The notes under the pieces are model-generated. The model ran no database searches and was not told the origin of the DNA. It saw only the letters and a list, made by a program, of their open reading frames with translations. A DNA stretch of 64,000 bases from Streptomyces sp. DSM 15324. Lineage in GTDB: Bacteria; Actinomycetota; Actinomycetes; Streptomycetales; Streptomycetaceae. Made by a program: the position numbers and the translations under genes. Below are positions 15,684 through 24,126 of the stretch, one piece after another. The first letter of the stretch is position 1, and the number at the start of each line of letters is the position of its first letter. The DNA lies in the NCBI RefSeq assembly GCF_001514285.1, contig NZ_KQ949030.1, forward strand, positions 246,634-310,633, read 5' to 3'.

Positions 15684-16748
15684 ATGACGAGTACAGCCCT
15701 CCGCAGCAGGGCGTGGAAACTGCTCGAGATGGTCACAACGCCGCTGCTGCCGTCGGACTACCTCGACCTGATCAGCCCCTTGCGTGCCGGTGCCGACCTC
15801 CGTGGGCGCATCGAGGCCGTGCACCCCGAGACGGGTGACGCCGCGACCGTCGTGATCAGGCCGGGACGGGGCTGGCGCGGCCACAGTGCCGGTCAGTACG
15901 TGCGGATCGGGGTCGACGTCGACGGGGTGCGCCTGTGGCGCGCCTACTCCCTCACCTCACCGACGAACCGACAGGACGGCCGCGTCACGATCACGGTGAA
16001 GGCGATCCCGGACGGCAAGGTCAGCAACCACCTGGTCCGCAGGGCGAGACCGGGCACGCTGATCCAGCTCGACCAGCCGACCGGCGACTTCGTGCTGCCT
16101 GAGGCCAAGCCCGCCAAGGTGCTCTACCTGACGGCCGGCAGCGGCATCACGCCCGTGATGGGCATGCTGCGCGACACCGAGCTCGACGACGTCGTGATGG
16201 TCCACAGCGCGCCCCGGCCGCAGGACGTGATCTTCCGCGACGAACTGCACGGCCTGGTCGCGGACAGGAAGCTGCGGCTCACGGAGGTGCACACCGACAC
16301 GGACGGCATGCTCGACATCGCCCGTCTCGGCGAACTCGTGCCCGACTGGGCCGAGCGCGAGACCTGGGCTTGCGGGCCGGCGGGCCTGCTCGACGCCGCC
16401 GAAGAGCACTGGGCCGAGCACGGCGTCCTGGAGCGCCTGCACACCGAACGCTTCCGCCCGAGCGCCCTCGTCGCCGGCGACGGCGGAGGCGGCGGCCAGG
16501 TCACGTTCAGCGTCACCGGCAAGAGTGTCGACGCGGACGGCGCCACACCGCTGCTGGACATCGGTGAGGAGGCCGGCGTGCTCATGCCCTCCGGATGCCG
16601 GATGGGCATCTGCTTCGGCTGCGTCACGCCCCTGAAGGCGGGCGCCGTCCGCGACCTGCGCACCGGCGAGATCACCGAGGCCGAGCCGGGCGTCCTCATC
16701 CAGACCTGTGTGTCCGCCGCTGCGGGCGCCTGCGACATCGAACGGTAG
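15684..16748 (+). CDS. Ferredoxin reductase (FAD/NAD(P)H and 2Fe-2S domains), desaturase electron donor
   Basis: A 354-residue three-domain reductase. The FAD-binding barrel (~35-145) has the R-x-Y-S box in LWRAYSLTSP. The NAD(P)H domain (~146-250) has LTAGSGITPVMGML and the end motif ACGPAGLLD. The C-terminal plant-type 2Fe-2S domain (~265-354) carries C-x4-C-x2-C (SGCRMGICFGC) and a fourth Cys in IQTCVSAA. GGAG precedes the ATG. It is followed after only 7 bp by the desaturase gene. This matches the actinobacterial DesA3 system, in which such a reductase feeds electrons to a membrane stearoyl-CoA desaturase. Confidence 0.92.
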   Translation: MTSTALRSRAWKLLEMVTTPLLPSDYLDLISPLRAGADLRGRIEAVHPETGDAATVVIRPGRGWRGHSAGQYVRIGVDVDGVRLWRAYSLTSPTNRQDGRVTITVKAIPDGKVSNHLVRRARPGTLIQLDQPTGDFVLPEAKPAKVLYLTAGSGITPVMGMLRDTELDDVVMVHSAPRPQDVIFRDELHGLVADRKLRLTEVHTDTDGMLDIARLGELVPDWAERETWACGPAGLLDAAEEHWAEHGVLERLHTERFRPSALVAGDGGGGGQVTFSVTGKSVDADGATPLLDIGEEAGVLMPSGCRMGICFGCVTPLKAGAVRDLRTGEITEAEPGVLIQTCVSAAAGACDIER

Positions 16749-16755
16749 GAGCACC

Positions 16756-17874
16756 TTGACCGCCATCGACCCCACCGCCCACCTGAGCGCGGAGCAGATC
16801 GAGGAGCTCGGCCGCGAGCTGGACGCGATCCGCGACGAGGTGATCGCCGGCCGCGGCGAGAAGGACGCCGCCTACATCCGCAAGGTCATCTCGGCGCAGC
16901 GCAAGCTCGAGCTGGTCAGCCGGGGCGTGCTGCTGTTCTCGTTCTTCCCGCCCGCGTGGCTGCTCGGCACCGCCGGCCTGTCCGTGGCGAAGATCATGGA
17001 CAACATGGAGATCGGTCACAACGTCCTGCACGGCCAGTGGGACTGGATGCGGGACCCGAAGATCCACTCCACCACCTGGGAGTGGGACCACGCCTCGCCG
17101 TCCGAGCAGTGGAAGCACTCGCACAACGAGCTGCACCACACGTACACCAACGTGATCGGCAAGGACAACGACCTCGGCTACGGCATCATGCGCGTCGACG
17201 AGGACCAGAAGTGGCACCCGTTCCACCTCGGCCAGCCGCTGTGGAACTTCATCAACGCCTGCTTCTTCGAGTACGGCATCGCGGCGTACGACCTGGAGCT
17301 GGGCAAGAACCTGAGCAAGCGCCGCCGCAGGAACCCGGAGTTCCGTGCGCGGGCCAGGGCCGTGGGCCGCAAGATCCGCAAGCAGGTGCTCAAGGACTAC
17401 GTGGTCCACCCGCTGCTGTCGGGCCCGTCGTTCCTCACCACGCTCGCCGCCACGTTCACCGCGAACGTGGTCCGCAACATCTGGTCCCACTCGGTGATCA
17501 TGTGTGGTCACTTCCCCGAAGGCGTGCAGGTCTTCGAGCGCCGGTCGATCAAGGGCGAGACGCGCGGCCAGTGGTACCTGCGCCAGATGATGGGCTCGGC
17601 GAACATCAGCGGCAGCAAGGCCATGCACTTCATGACCGGGAACCTGTCGCACCAGATCGAGCACCACCTCTTCCCGGACCTGCCGAGCAACCGCTACGCC
17701 GAGGTCGCGGTGAAGGTGCGCGCGCTGTTCGAGAAGTACGAGCTGGAGTACGTCACGGGGCCGCTGCCCCAGCAGGTGTTCTCCGCGTGGCGCAAGGTCT
17801 TCCGGCTCTCACTGCCGAACAGGAAGCCCAAGGTCACGACACCGGACCGCGACCGGGAGCTCGTCGCGGCCTGA
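16756..17874 (+). CDS. Membrane fatty-acid (acyl-CoA) desaturase
   Basis: A 372-residue membrane desaturase. All three histidine boxes for the di-iron centre are present: HNVLH (with NMEIGHNVLHGQWDW), HSHNELHH and HQIEHH. Two hydrophobic hairpins lie before and between the boxes. It is predicted to insert a double bond into acyl chains using electrons from the adjacent reductase. TTG 16756 is used with GGAG 5 nt upstream; the distance to the reductase stop is 7 bp, so the pair is an operon. Regulation is probably by the divergent PucR protein. Confidence 0.93.
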   Translation: MTAIDPTAHLSAEQIEELGRELDAIRDEVIAGRGEKDAAYIRKVISAQRKLELVSRGVLLFSFFPPAWLLGTAGLSVAKIMDNMEIGHNVLHGQWDWMRDPKIHSTTWEWDHASPSEQWKHSHNELHHTYTNVIGKDNDLGYGIMRVDEDQKWHPFHLGQPLWNFINACFFEYGIAAYDLELGKNLSKRRRRNPEFRARARAVGRKIRKQVLKDYVVHPLLSGPSFLTTLAATFTANVVRNIWSHSVIMCGHFPEGVQVFERRSIKGETRGQWYLRQMMGSANISGSKAMHFMTGNLSHQIEHHLFPDLPSNRYAEVAVKVRALFEKYELEYVTGPLPQQVFSAWRKVFRLSLPNRKPKVTTPDRDRELVAA

Positions 17875-18168
17875 TTCCCGGTACGGGTTCAGATCTCTCC
17901 GCCCCGCACTGGCGGCACGTCCGGGTCCGGTGAGATTCGTTGCGGACGGAGCGCGGCCGCGACATCGGATCGTACGACACCGCATCCGGGCAGCCCGGCG
18001 TACGGCTGCGCTGCCCGGACGTGCGTGAGGAGCGCGGGATGACCCGGACGCACCTTGAACCGGCCACCGATCACACGCTCCACCGCCCCCGGCCTCGGTC
18101 TGATCCGTGCCGGTGGCGGTGAGGAACCAGCCCAGAACGATCGATGCCTGCCCGTTCACGGTTGTACG

Positions 18169-18930
18169 TCAGCGCCGGCCACTCTCCGTCGGCGAACTCA
18201 TGGTGTCCGCGATGGACTTGACACCTCCGTGGGCGGTGAGGCCGCCGTCGACCGGGATCTCGGCGCCCGTGATGAACGAGGACTCGTCGGACAGGAGGAA
18301 GACGACGAGCGGGGCGACCTCGTCGACCGTGCCGGTGCGGCCGAGCGGGGTCTCGCGGATGTTCGCCTCGCGGAAGGCGGGCGCCGCGGAGGCGGTCATC
18401 TCGGTCTCGATGAAACCGGGGTGGACCGTGTTGACGCGGATGCCGCGCGGGCCGAGCTCCATGGCGGCCGTCTGCGACAGTCCGCGCAGCGCCCATTTGC
18501 TGGTCGTGTAGGCGACCGGGTAGTGACCGGTGAGCGCGGCGGTCGAGCCCACGTTGATGATGGATGCCCCGGGCGGCATCAGCGGCGCGAGATGCTGGAT
18601 GCCCAGCAGCGGGCCGGTGACGTTGACGGCGTGGACGCGGGCGAGGTCGTCGGGGGTGACGTCGCCGAGGCGGGCCCGCCAGGTGATGCCCGCGTTGTTG
18701 ACCAGGCCGTCCACCCGCCCGTACGACGCGCGCAGTTCGGCGGCGAGCTCCGCCCACTGCTTGCCGTCGGTGACGTCGAGGAGGCGGCAGCCGGGGGCCT
18801 CGGTCACGTCGGTGGCGATGACGTGGGCACCCTCGCGCGTCAGGGCCTCGGCCTCGGCGGCGCCCTGGCCGCGCGCGGCGCCGGTGACGACCACGACCTT
18901 GCCGAGCAGTCTGGGGTGCGGGCCGGTCAC
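18169..18930 (-). CDS. SDR-family oxidoreductase (last gene of aromatic catabolic operon)
   Basis: A 253-residue classical short-chain dehydrogenase. The Rossmann motif is TGAARGQG, with NNAG at ~85-88, a catalytic Ser in INVGSTAALTG and Tyr-x3-Lys in YTTSK. The PG loop is VHPGFIETEM. The cofactor preference is not determined. The GTG start overlaps the stop of the FAH gene upstream by 4 bp, so translation is coupled. It is the most distal gene of a seven-gene operon starting at 25118 and probably oxidises or reduces a ring-cleavage or side-chain intermediate. The SDR family is too broad to fix the substrate. Confidence 0.88.
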   Translation of the reverse strand: MTGPHPRLLGKVVVVTGAARGQGAAEAEALTREGAHVIATDVTEAPGCRLLDVTDGKQWAELAAELRASYGRVDGLVNNAGITWRARLGDVTPDDLARVHAVNVTGPLLGIQHLAPLMPPGASIINVGSTAALTGHYPVAYTTSKWALRGLSQTAAMELGPRGIRVNTVHPGFIETEMTASAAPAFREANIRETPLGRTGTVDEVAPLVVFLLSDESSFITGAEIPVDGGLTAHGGVKSIADTMSSPTESGRR

Positions 18931-19898
18931 GGCCGCTCCCGGGTGCGGCGGCGGGCCGTCGGCAGCGGCACCGGGTCGCGGCCGGCGACCACGGTGTTGG
19001 AGACGCTGCCGATGCCGTCCACCGTGAGGGTGACCGTGTCGCCGGGCTTCAGTGGAGGCGGTGACTGCTCGCCCCGCAGGCCCCACAGCTCGGCCAGGCA
19101 GCCGCCGTTGCCGCAGGTGCCCGAGCCGAGTACGTCGCCCGGACGGACGACGGTGCCGCGGGAGGCGTAGGCCACCATCTCCTCGAAGGTCCAGCTCATG
19201 TTGGACAGCAGGTCCTTGCCGACGACCTCGCCGTTGACGGCGGCGGTGAGCCCGAGGCGCAGGAACCCTTCGGTGTCCCGGTACGACTCCAACTCGTCGG
19301 CGGTGACCAGGTAGGGGCCGAGGGTGGTGGCGGTGTCCTTGCCCTTGCACGGGCCGAGGCGGACCTGCATCTCACGGGACTGCAGGTCGCGCGCGGACCA
19401 GTCGTTGAAGATCGTGTAACCGATGATGTGGTCGCGTGCCTGCCGGGCGTCGAGATCCCGGCCTTCTCGGCCGACGACGGCGGCGACCTCCAGTTCGAAG
19501 TCGAGCACGCTGCTGCCGGGCGGCACCGGGACGTCGTCGTGGGCGCCGATCAGCGCATAGGGATTGGTGAAGTAGAAGGTCGGCGCGTCGTACCAGGCCT
19601 CGGGCACACCGCCGACGCCGTCCACGGACCGCCGTACGCCCTCGACGTGCTCCTCGAAGGCGACGAAGTCCCGCACGGTGGGCGGTTCGAGCGGCGGCAG
19701 CAACCGTACCTCGGAGACATGGGGGCCCGGCGGGACGTCGAGCGCGTCGGCGCCGACGCTCAGCAGCGCGTCGAGTCCGTCCCCGGAGCGGATGAGTTCC
19801 GTGAGCGATCGGGCCCCGGGGACGGGGTGGAGGGTGCCGTCCTCCTCGACGACGGCGACCCGGCGCTGGTCTCGGTGTTCATAGGTGGCGAAACGCAT
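18927..19898 (-). CDS. Fumarylacetoacetate hydrolase-fold enzyme (first of two in operon)
   Basis: A 323-residue FAH-superfamily protein. The C-terminal catalytic domain (~80-310) has the metal ligands in FELEVAAVVGREGRD (E-x-E) and the downstream NDWSARDLQSREM and GSGTCGNGG signatures. The family includes fumarylacetoacetases, acylpyruvases and 2-oxopent-4-enoate-type hydratases. In a meta-cleavage operon it would hydrolyse or hydrate the dienoate product. GGAG lies before the ATG. It overlaps the SDR by 4 bp and sits 117 bp after the dioxygenase gene. It is a different branch from the other FAH protein at 24123-25118. Confidence 0.88.
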   Translation of the reverse strand: MRFATYEHRDQRRVAVVEEDGTLHPVPGARSLTELIRSGDGLDALLSVGADALDVPPGPHVSEVRLLPPLEPPTVRDFVAFEEHVEGVRRSVDGVGGVPEAWYDAPTFYFTNPYALIGAHDDVPVPPGSSVLDFELEVAAVVGREGRDLDARQARDHIIGYTIFNDWSARDLQSREMQVRLGPCKGKDTATTLGPYLVTADELESYRDTEGFLRLGLTAAVNGEVVGKDLLSNMSWTFEEMVAYASRGTVVRPGDVLGSGTCGNGGCLAELWGLRGEQSPPPLKPGDTVTLTVDGIGSVSNTVVAGRDPVPLPTARRRTRERP

Positions 19899-20015
19899 GG
19901 ACGGCTCCGGGCTCGGGCAGTCGGCGGGGGGAATGGACCGCGGACGCGGCAGGGGGGAGGGCAGGTGACAGGGCCGCGCGTCCCCGGGGTCGGAGGGGCG
20001 GAGCGGCCGCGGGGG

Positions 20016-20954
20016 TCAGACCGGCGGGGCGACGAACACGCCGCGGTCGACGTCGTTGAAGGATTCCTTGGCGACCAGCTCGTTCATCGGGTTGGCGGTG
20101 CCCCACTGGTCGGAGACCTCCGGCTGCGAGAAGTCGTAGACGTGCGGGTGCCAGGTGTCCTCGTCGAGCAGTTCCAGCTCGGTGGTGTACTCGACGGTGT
20201 TGCCGTGCGGGTCGAGGAAGTAGCTGAAGGTGTTGTCGCCCGCCAGGTGCCGGCCCGGGCCCCAGACCTTCTTGAAGCCCGCCCGGAGCACCCGGCCGGA
20301 GCCGCGCATGTACTCGTCGATGCCGCGCATCTCGAAGGAGACGTGGTGCAGGGCGGTGTGCGGGCCCTGTGCGATGGCCATCGAGTGGTGCTGGTTGCTG
20401 ATCCGCATGAAGTGCATCGCCTCGCCCATGCGCGGGTGCATGAGGGTGTCGGAGAGGCGGAAACCGAGGTGGCGCTCGTACCACTCCCGGGTGCGGTTGA
20501 GGTCGGGTGAGTTGAGGACGACGTGGGACAGCTTGACCGGGATCGACTCCTTCTCCTCGATCTTGCGGTGCTGCCGTACCTCCACGTCGGCCGACACCTC
20601 CAGGGTGCGGCCGTCGACGTCGAAGAAGCGGAAGCCGTAGCCGCCGCCGGGGGTGTCGAGCTTGCCCGGCTGGGAGATCAACTGCACTCCTCCCGCGAGG
20701 AGTTGCTCGGCGAGGGTGTCCACGTCGGCGGCGCTCGCGGCGCCGTAGGAGACGAGGTCGAGGCGCTTCTCCGGGGCCTTGCGCAGCCGCACGACGTACT
20801 GTTCCGGGGAGCCCTCGGCGGCGAGGAAGGAGATGCCGGAGTCCTCGGCGACCTTCGTCAGACCCCAGACACCGGAGTAGAAGTCGAGCTGCTTGTCGTG
20901 GTCGGGCACGGCGAGGTCGACGTGCCGGAGGTGGGTGAGCAGGCGTGCGGTCAT
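20016..20954 (-). CDS. Extradiol ring-cleavage dioxygenase (VOC family, type I)
   Basis: A 312-residue two-module vicinal-oxygen-chelate protein of the catechol 2,3-dioxygenase / 2,3-dihydroxybiphenyl dioxygenase type. Module 1 (~6-130) lacks the metal site. Module 2 (~140-270) has the Fe(II) 2-His-1-Glu triad: His in KLSHVVLNS, His in LHHVSFEMRG and Glu in GNTVEYTTELE. The signature G-N-x-V-E-x-x-T is intact, so it should be active. It cleaves a catechol-like ring next to its hydroxyls. GAAGGAA precedes the ATG. The gap to the next gene upstream in the operon is 27 bp. Confidence 0.92.
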   Translation of the reverse strand: MTARLLTHLRHVDLAVPDHDKQLDFYSGVWGLTKVAEDSGISFLAAEGSPEQYVVRLRKAPEKRLDLVSYGAASAADVDTLAEQLLAGGVQLISQPGKLDTPGGGYGFRFFDVDGRTLEVSADVEVRQHRKIEEKESIPVKLSHVVLNSPDLNRTREWYERHLGFRLSDTLMHPRMGEAMHFMRISNQHHSMAIAQGPHTALHHVSFEMRGIDEYMRGSGRVLRAGFKKVWGPGRHLAGDNTFSYFLDPHGNTVEYTTELELLDEDTWHPHVYDFSQPEVSDQWGTANPMNELVAKESFNDVDRGVFVAPPV

Positions 20955-20981
20955 GGTGGGGGTTCCTTCTCTCGTCGAGAT

Positions 20982-22010
20982 TCAGGTCAGACGCAGCAGG
21001 GCGGCCGCGTTACGGCCGCGGACGGCGTGGAAGTCGGCGTCGGGCAGGCGTGCGGCGCGCAATGCCCCGACGGGGTCCTCGGTGCCCATGTCGAAGGGGA
21101 AGTCGGAGCCGAGCAGAACCCGGTCGGCGCCGACGGCACGGATCAACTCCCGCAGGACGTGCGGGTCGTGGACCAGGGAGTCGAACCAGATCCGCCTGAG
21201 GTAGCTGCTCGGCAGGTGGGCGCAGCCCGCCGACGCGTCGGAGCGCGCGGACCAGGCGTGGTCGGAGCGGCCGATGTGTGTGGGCAGGTAGCCGCCGCCG
21301 TGTGCCGCCACCAGCTTCAGCCGGGGGTGCCGGTCGAGCACGCCGGAGAAGATGAGATGGGACAGGGCGACCGCGTTCTCCGTGGGCTGCCCGACGGTGT
21401 TGGAGAGGTACCACTGGTCGAGGCGCTCGTCGAGCGTGCAGCCGAAGGGGTGCAGGAAGAGGATCGCGCCCGTCTCCTCGGCGCGCGCCCAGAAGGGTTC
21501 GTACGCCGGGTCCGACAGCTCGCGGCCCGGAGCGTGCGAGGAGATCTCGACGCCCAGCAGGCCGATTCCCCTGGCGTGGTCGAGCGCGCGCACCGCCAGC
21601 TCGGCGTGCTGCAGCGGGACGAGACCGAGGCCGTGCAGCCGGCCGGGGGCCTGCGCGCAGTGCGCGGCCGTCGCCTCGTTGGCGAGCAGGCACAGCTTCT
21701 CGGCCGTGTCCTCGTCCGCCCAGTAGTGGTAGTGCGAGGGCGAAGGGCTGACCAGCTGGACGTCCACGCCCTGCGCGTCCATCGCGGCGATGCGCACGGT
21801 GACGTCGGTCAGCTTCGGGAGGCGCTCGCGCACCATGGGGCCGCTGACGGCGAGGGCGGCCGGACCGTTGCGGCGGGCGTCGAGTGCCCGGGCCTCGGCG
21901 AGGCCGGGCTTGTCGGCCACCAGTGCCTCGACCTCGGGAAGCAGGACGTGCGCGTGGACGTCGACCGTCGGGGCCGGGCGGGTGCCGGTGTCGGGGGTGT
22001 GGAGGGTCAC
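20982..22010 (-). CDS. ACMSD-like amidohydrolase (amidohydrolase_2, decarboxylase/hydrolase)
   Basis: A 342-residue TIM-barrel metal enzyme of the amidohydrolase_2 group, which includes aminocarboxymuconate-semialdehyde decarboxylase and gamma-resorcylate decarboxylase. The N-terminal metal motif D-x-H-x-H is VDVHAHVL. Further ligands are His in LFLHPFG, His in VAAHGGGYLP and Asp in LLGSDFPFD. It could decarboxylate or hydrolyse a ring-cleavage product. GTG 22010 overlaps the stop of the monooxygenase gene by 4 bp with AAGGAG upstream, so the two are translationally coupled. Confidence 0.9.
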   Translation of the reverse strand: MTLHTPDTGTRPAPTVDVHAHVLLPEVEALVADKPGLAEARALDARRNGPAALAVSGPMVRERLPKLTDVTVRIAAMDAQGVDVQLVSPSPSHYHYWADEDTAEKLCLLANEATAAHCAQAPGRLHGLGLVPLQHAELAVRALDHARGIGLLGVEISSHAPGRELSDPAYEPFWARAEETGAILFLHPFGCTLDERLDQWYLSNTVGQPTENAVALSHLIFSGVLDRHPRLKLVAAHGGGYLPTHIGRSDHAWSARSDASAGCAHLPSSYLRRIWFDSLVHDPHVLRELIRAVGADRVLLGSDFPFDMGTEDPVGALRAARLPDADFHAVRGRNAAALLRLT

Positions 22011-23137
22011 GGCAGCTCCTTGAGCGCGGCCATGATGGGACCGGTCAGCCCGGGCACGTCACCGCGCACGCCGTCGAGCTGCCACTGCCCGATCTGCACG
22101 GACGCGTCGACGACCATCCGTACCCGGTCGATGCGCCGCTCGTAGTAGCGCGTGAGCGTCTGGGTGTCCCACGGGGACCCCTCGGTCAGCAGCTGGGCCA
22201 GCACCCAGGCGTCCTCCAGGGCCATGGCCGCGCCCAGCGCCATGGTGGGCGGACAGCAGTGCGCGGCGTCGCCCACGAGGACGACCCGGCCGCGGTGCCA
22301 GGAACCGGTCACCAGCAGCCGGTCGAACCAGGTGTAGTTGACCTGGGCCGGGTCGGTGATCGACTCGCGGATCTCCTCCCAGACACCGCCGTAGCCCTCG
22401 GCGAGCCGGCGCATCTCCCGCGCGTAGGTCTCGGGCGGGATCGTGGCGCGGTCCCGGGAGCGCTCCACCAGGATGGCGTAGATCGTGTTCTCGCTGGTGG
22501 GGGTGTAGCCGGCGATGAAGCAGGGGCCTCCGAAGGTGAGGTCGCTGCGGTCCACCCCCGCCGGGCGGGGCGCCGGGGTGCGCCAGATGGCCATGCCGGT
22601 CGGCTCGGGCTTGTCGTCGATGCCGATGGCGGCACGCGTCGTGGAGTTGAGGCCGTCGGCGGCGACGACGAGGTCGTAGCGGCCCTCGGTACCGTCGCTG
22701 AAGCGGACGGTCACCGAGGTGTCGTCCTGGGTGACGATCTCGGTGCCGGTGCCGAGGCGGACGTGCGCGCCGGAGGCCCGGACGGCGTCGATGAGGATGC
22801 GCTGGAGCACCGGGCGCTGCATGCCCAGGGTGGCGGGCAGGTCGTCCCCGCCGGTGCGGACGACCTCGCCGACGTGGAGCACGGTGCCGTCGGGTGCCGT
22901 CATGCCCAGGGTGTCGTAACCGAAGCCGTGTTCGCGGACCTCGTCCCAGACACCGGCCTCACGCAGCACGCGCAGGGCGTTGCCCTGGAGGGTGATGCCG
23001 GAGCCGCGCACGTTCCAGTCCGGCTTGATCTCGACGAGGTCGACGTCGATGCCGGCCCGGCGCAGCAGCACGGTCAGGACGTTGCCCGACGTGCCCCCGC
23101 CGATGACCAGGACCTTCTTCGCTTTCTTGCTTTCCAC
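22007..23137 (-). CDS. FAD-dependent aromatic monooxygenase
   Basis: A 376-residue class A flavoprotein hydroxylase. The N-terminal dinucleotide fold is VLVIGGGTSGNVLTVLL, and the second FAD motif is VVLVGDAAHCCPPTMALGAA. It should hydroxylate a phenolic or aromatic acid with NAD(P)H and oxygen, producing the catechol for the extradiol dioxygenase. I chose GTG 23137 since AAGGAG lies 6 nt before it. An in-frame ATG at 23164 overlaps the upstream stop and would give 385 residues. It is the third gene of the operon and couples to the amidohydrolase gene by a GTGA overlap. Confidence 0.9.
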   Translation of the reverse strand: MESKKAKKVLVIGGGTSGNVLTVLLRRAGIDVDLVEIKPDWNVRGSGITLQGNALRVLREAGVWDEVREHGFGYDTLGMTAPDGTVLHVGEVVRTGGDDLPATLGMQRPVLQRILIDAVRASGAHVRLGTGTEIVTQDDTSVTVRFSDGTEGRYDLVVAADGLNSTTRAAIGIDDKPEPTGMAIWRTPAPRPAGVDRSDLTFGGPCFIAGYTPTSENTIYAILVERSRDRATIPPETYAREMRRLAEGYGGVWEEIRESITDPAQVNYTWFDRLLVTGSWHRGRVVLVGDAAHCCPPTMALGAAMALEDAWVLAQLLTEGSPWDTQTLTRYYERRIDRVRMVVDASVQIGQWQLDGVRGDVPGLTGPIMAALKELP

Positions 23138-23160
23138 GGCCAACTCCTTCGTTGGGCTGG

Positions 23161-24126
23161 TCATTTGACGGCGACCGGATTGACCGGGGAACCGACGGCC
23201 CCGGTGATGGGCAGGGGTGCGGCGGTGAGCCAGAACTCGTACACGCCGTCCTGTACGCAGTCGGCGGCGAGGGCGTCCGGGTCCCACATCTCGCCGATGA
23301 GCAGGCCGATGTGGGGGATGGCGACCTGGTGCAGCGGCTGGAAGGCATGGTCGAACTCGTTCGGGCGGACCTCGAAGCCCCAGGTGTCGGTGGCGAGGGC
23401 GGCGATCTCACTCGTGTGCAGCCAGTCGACCGTGGTGAAGGACAGGCCGGGTGAGTCGCCGCCCGCGTAGTCGCCCCAGCCCTCGCGGCGGGCGCGCGCC
23501 AGCCGTCCGGTGCGGACGACGACGATGTCCCCGCGGCCGACGGTCACGCCGTGCGCCTCGGCGGCGGCGGTCAGGTGCTCCTCGGTGATCGCGAACCCGT
23601 CGGGCAGCTCACCGAGTTCGTCGCCGGCGATCCGACCGACGTCGAGAAGGACGGCGCGTCCGGCGACGTACGGCGCCATGTGCTCGATGCCGGTGACGAG
23701 ATCGCCGTCGGAGGTGACGACCTTCTCGGCCGCCCGCCCGTTCCACGCCCTGCCGTGGTCGAAGATGTGCCCGAGGCCGTCCCACTGGGTGGAACACTGC
23801 AGCGGCATCGCGATCACGTCGTCGGCGCCGCCGATGCCGTGCGGGAAGCCCTGGTTGCCGAGGGCCGCGTCGGTGCCGGTGTCCAGCATGGTGTGGACCG
23901 GGTTGGTGCGCCGGCGCCAGCCCTTCTGCGGGCCGTTCATGTCGAAGGACTGCGACAGCGAGAAGCTGACGCCCCGGCGGACCAGTGCGGCGCCCTCGCG
24001 GCGTTTGGCCCCGTCGAGGAAGTTCAGGGTGCCGAGGACGTCGTCCTCGCCCCAACGCCCCCAGTTGGAGCAGCGCTTGGCCGCCTCGGCGATCGCGCCC
24101 TCGGGATCGCGCCGGTCGACACTCAT
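23161..24126 (-). CDS. Cyclase-family (kynurenine-formamidase-like) hydrolase
   Basis: A 321-residue protein of the putative cyclase family (PF04199), which includes metal-dependent kynurenine formamidases and isatin hydrolases. The metal-site region is altered from the usual HxGTHxDxPxH to STQWDGLGHIFDHGRAWNG, a variant common in this long bacterial subgroup. The C-terminal region has FDHAFQPLHQ and PHIGLLIGEMWD. ATG 24126 overlaps the previous stop by 4 bp, with GGAGG ~8 nt upstream. In the operon it may hydrolyse an amide, lactone or ring-fission product. The substrate is unknown. Confidence 0.88.
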   Translation of the reverse strand: MSVDRRDPEGAIAEAAKRCSNWGRWGEDDVLGTLNFLDGAKRREGAALVRRGVSFSLSQSFDMNGPQKGWRRRTNPVHTMLDTGTDAALGNQGFPHGIGGADDVIAMPLQCSTQWDGLGHIFDHGRAWNGRAAEKVVTSDGDLVTGIEHMAPYVAGRAVLLDVGRIAGDELGELPDGFAITEEHLTAAAEAHGVTVGRGDIVVVRTGRLARARREGWGDYAGGDSPGLSFTTVDWLHTSEIAALATDTWGFEVRPNEFDHAFQPLHQVAIPHIGLLIGEMWDPDALAADCVQDGVYEFWLTAAPLPITGAVGSPVNPVAVK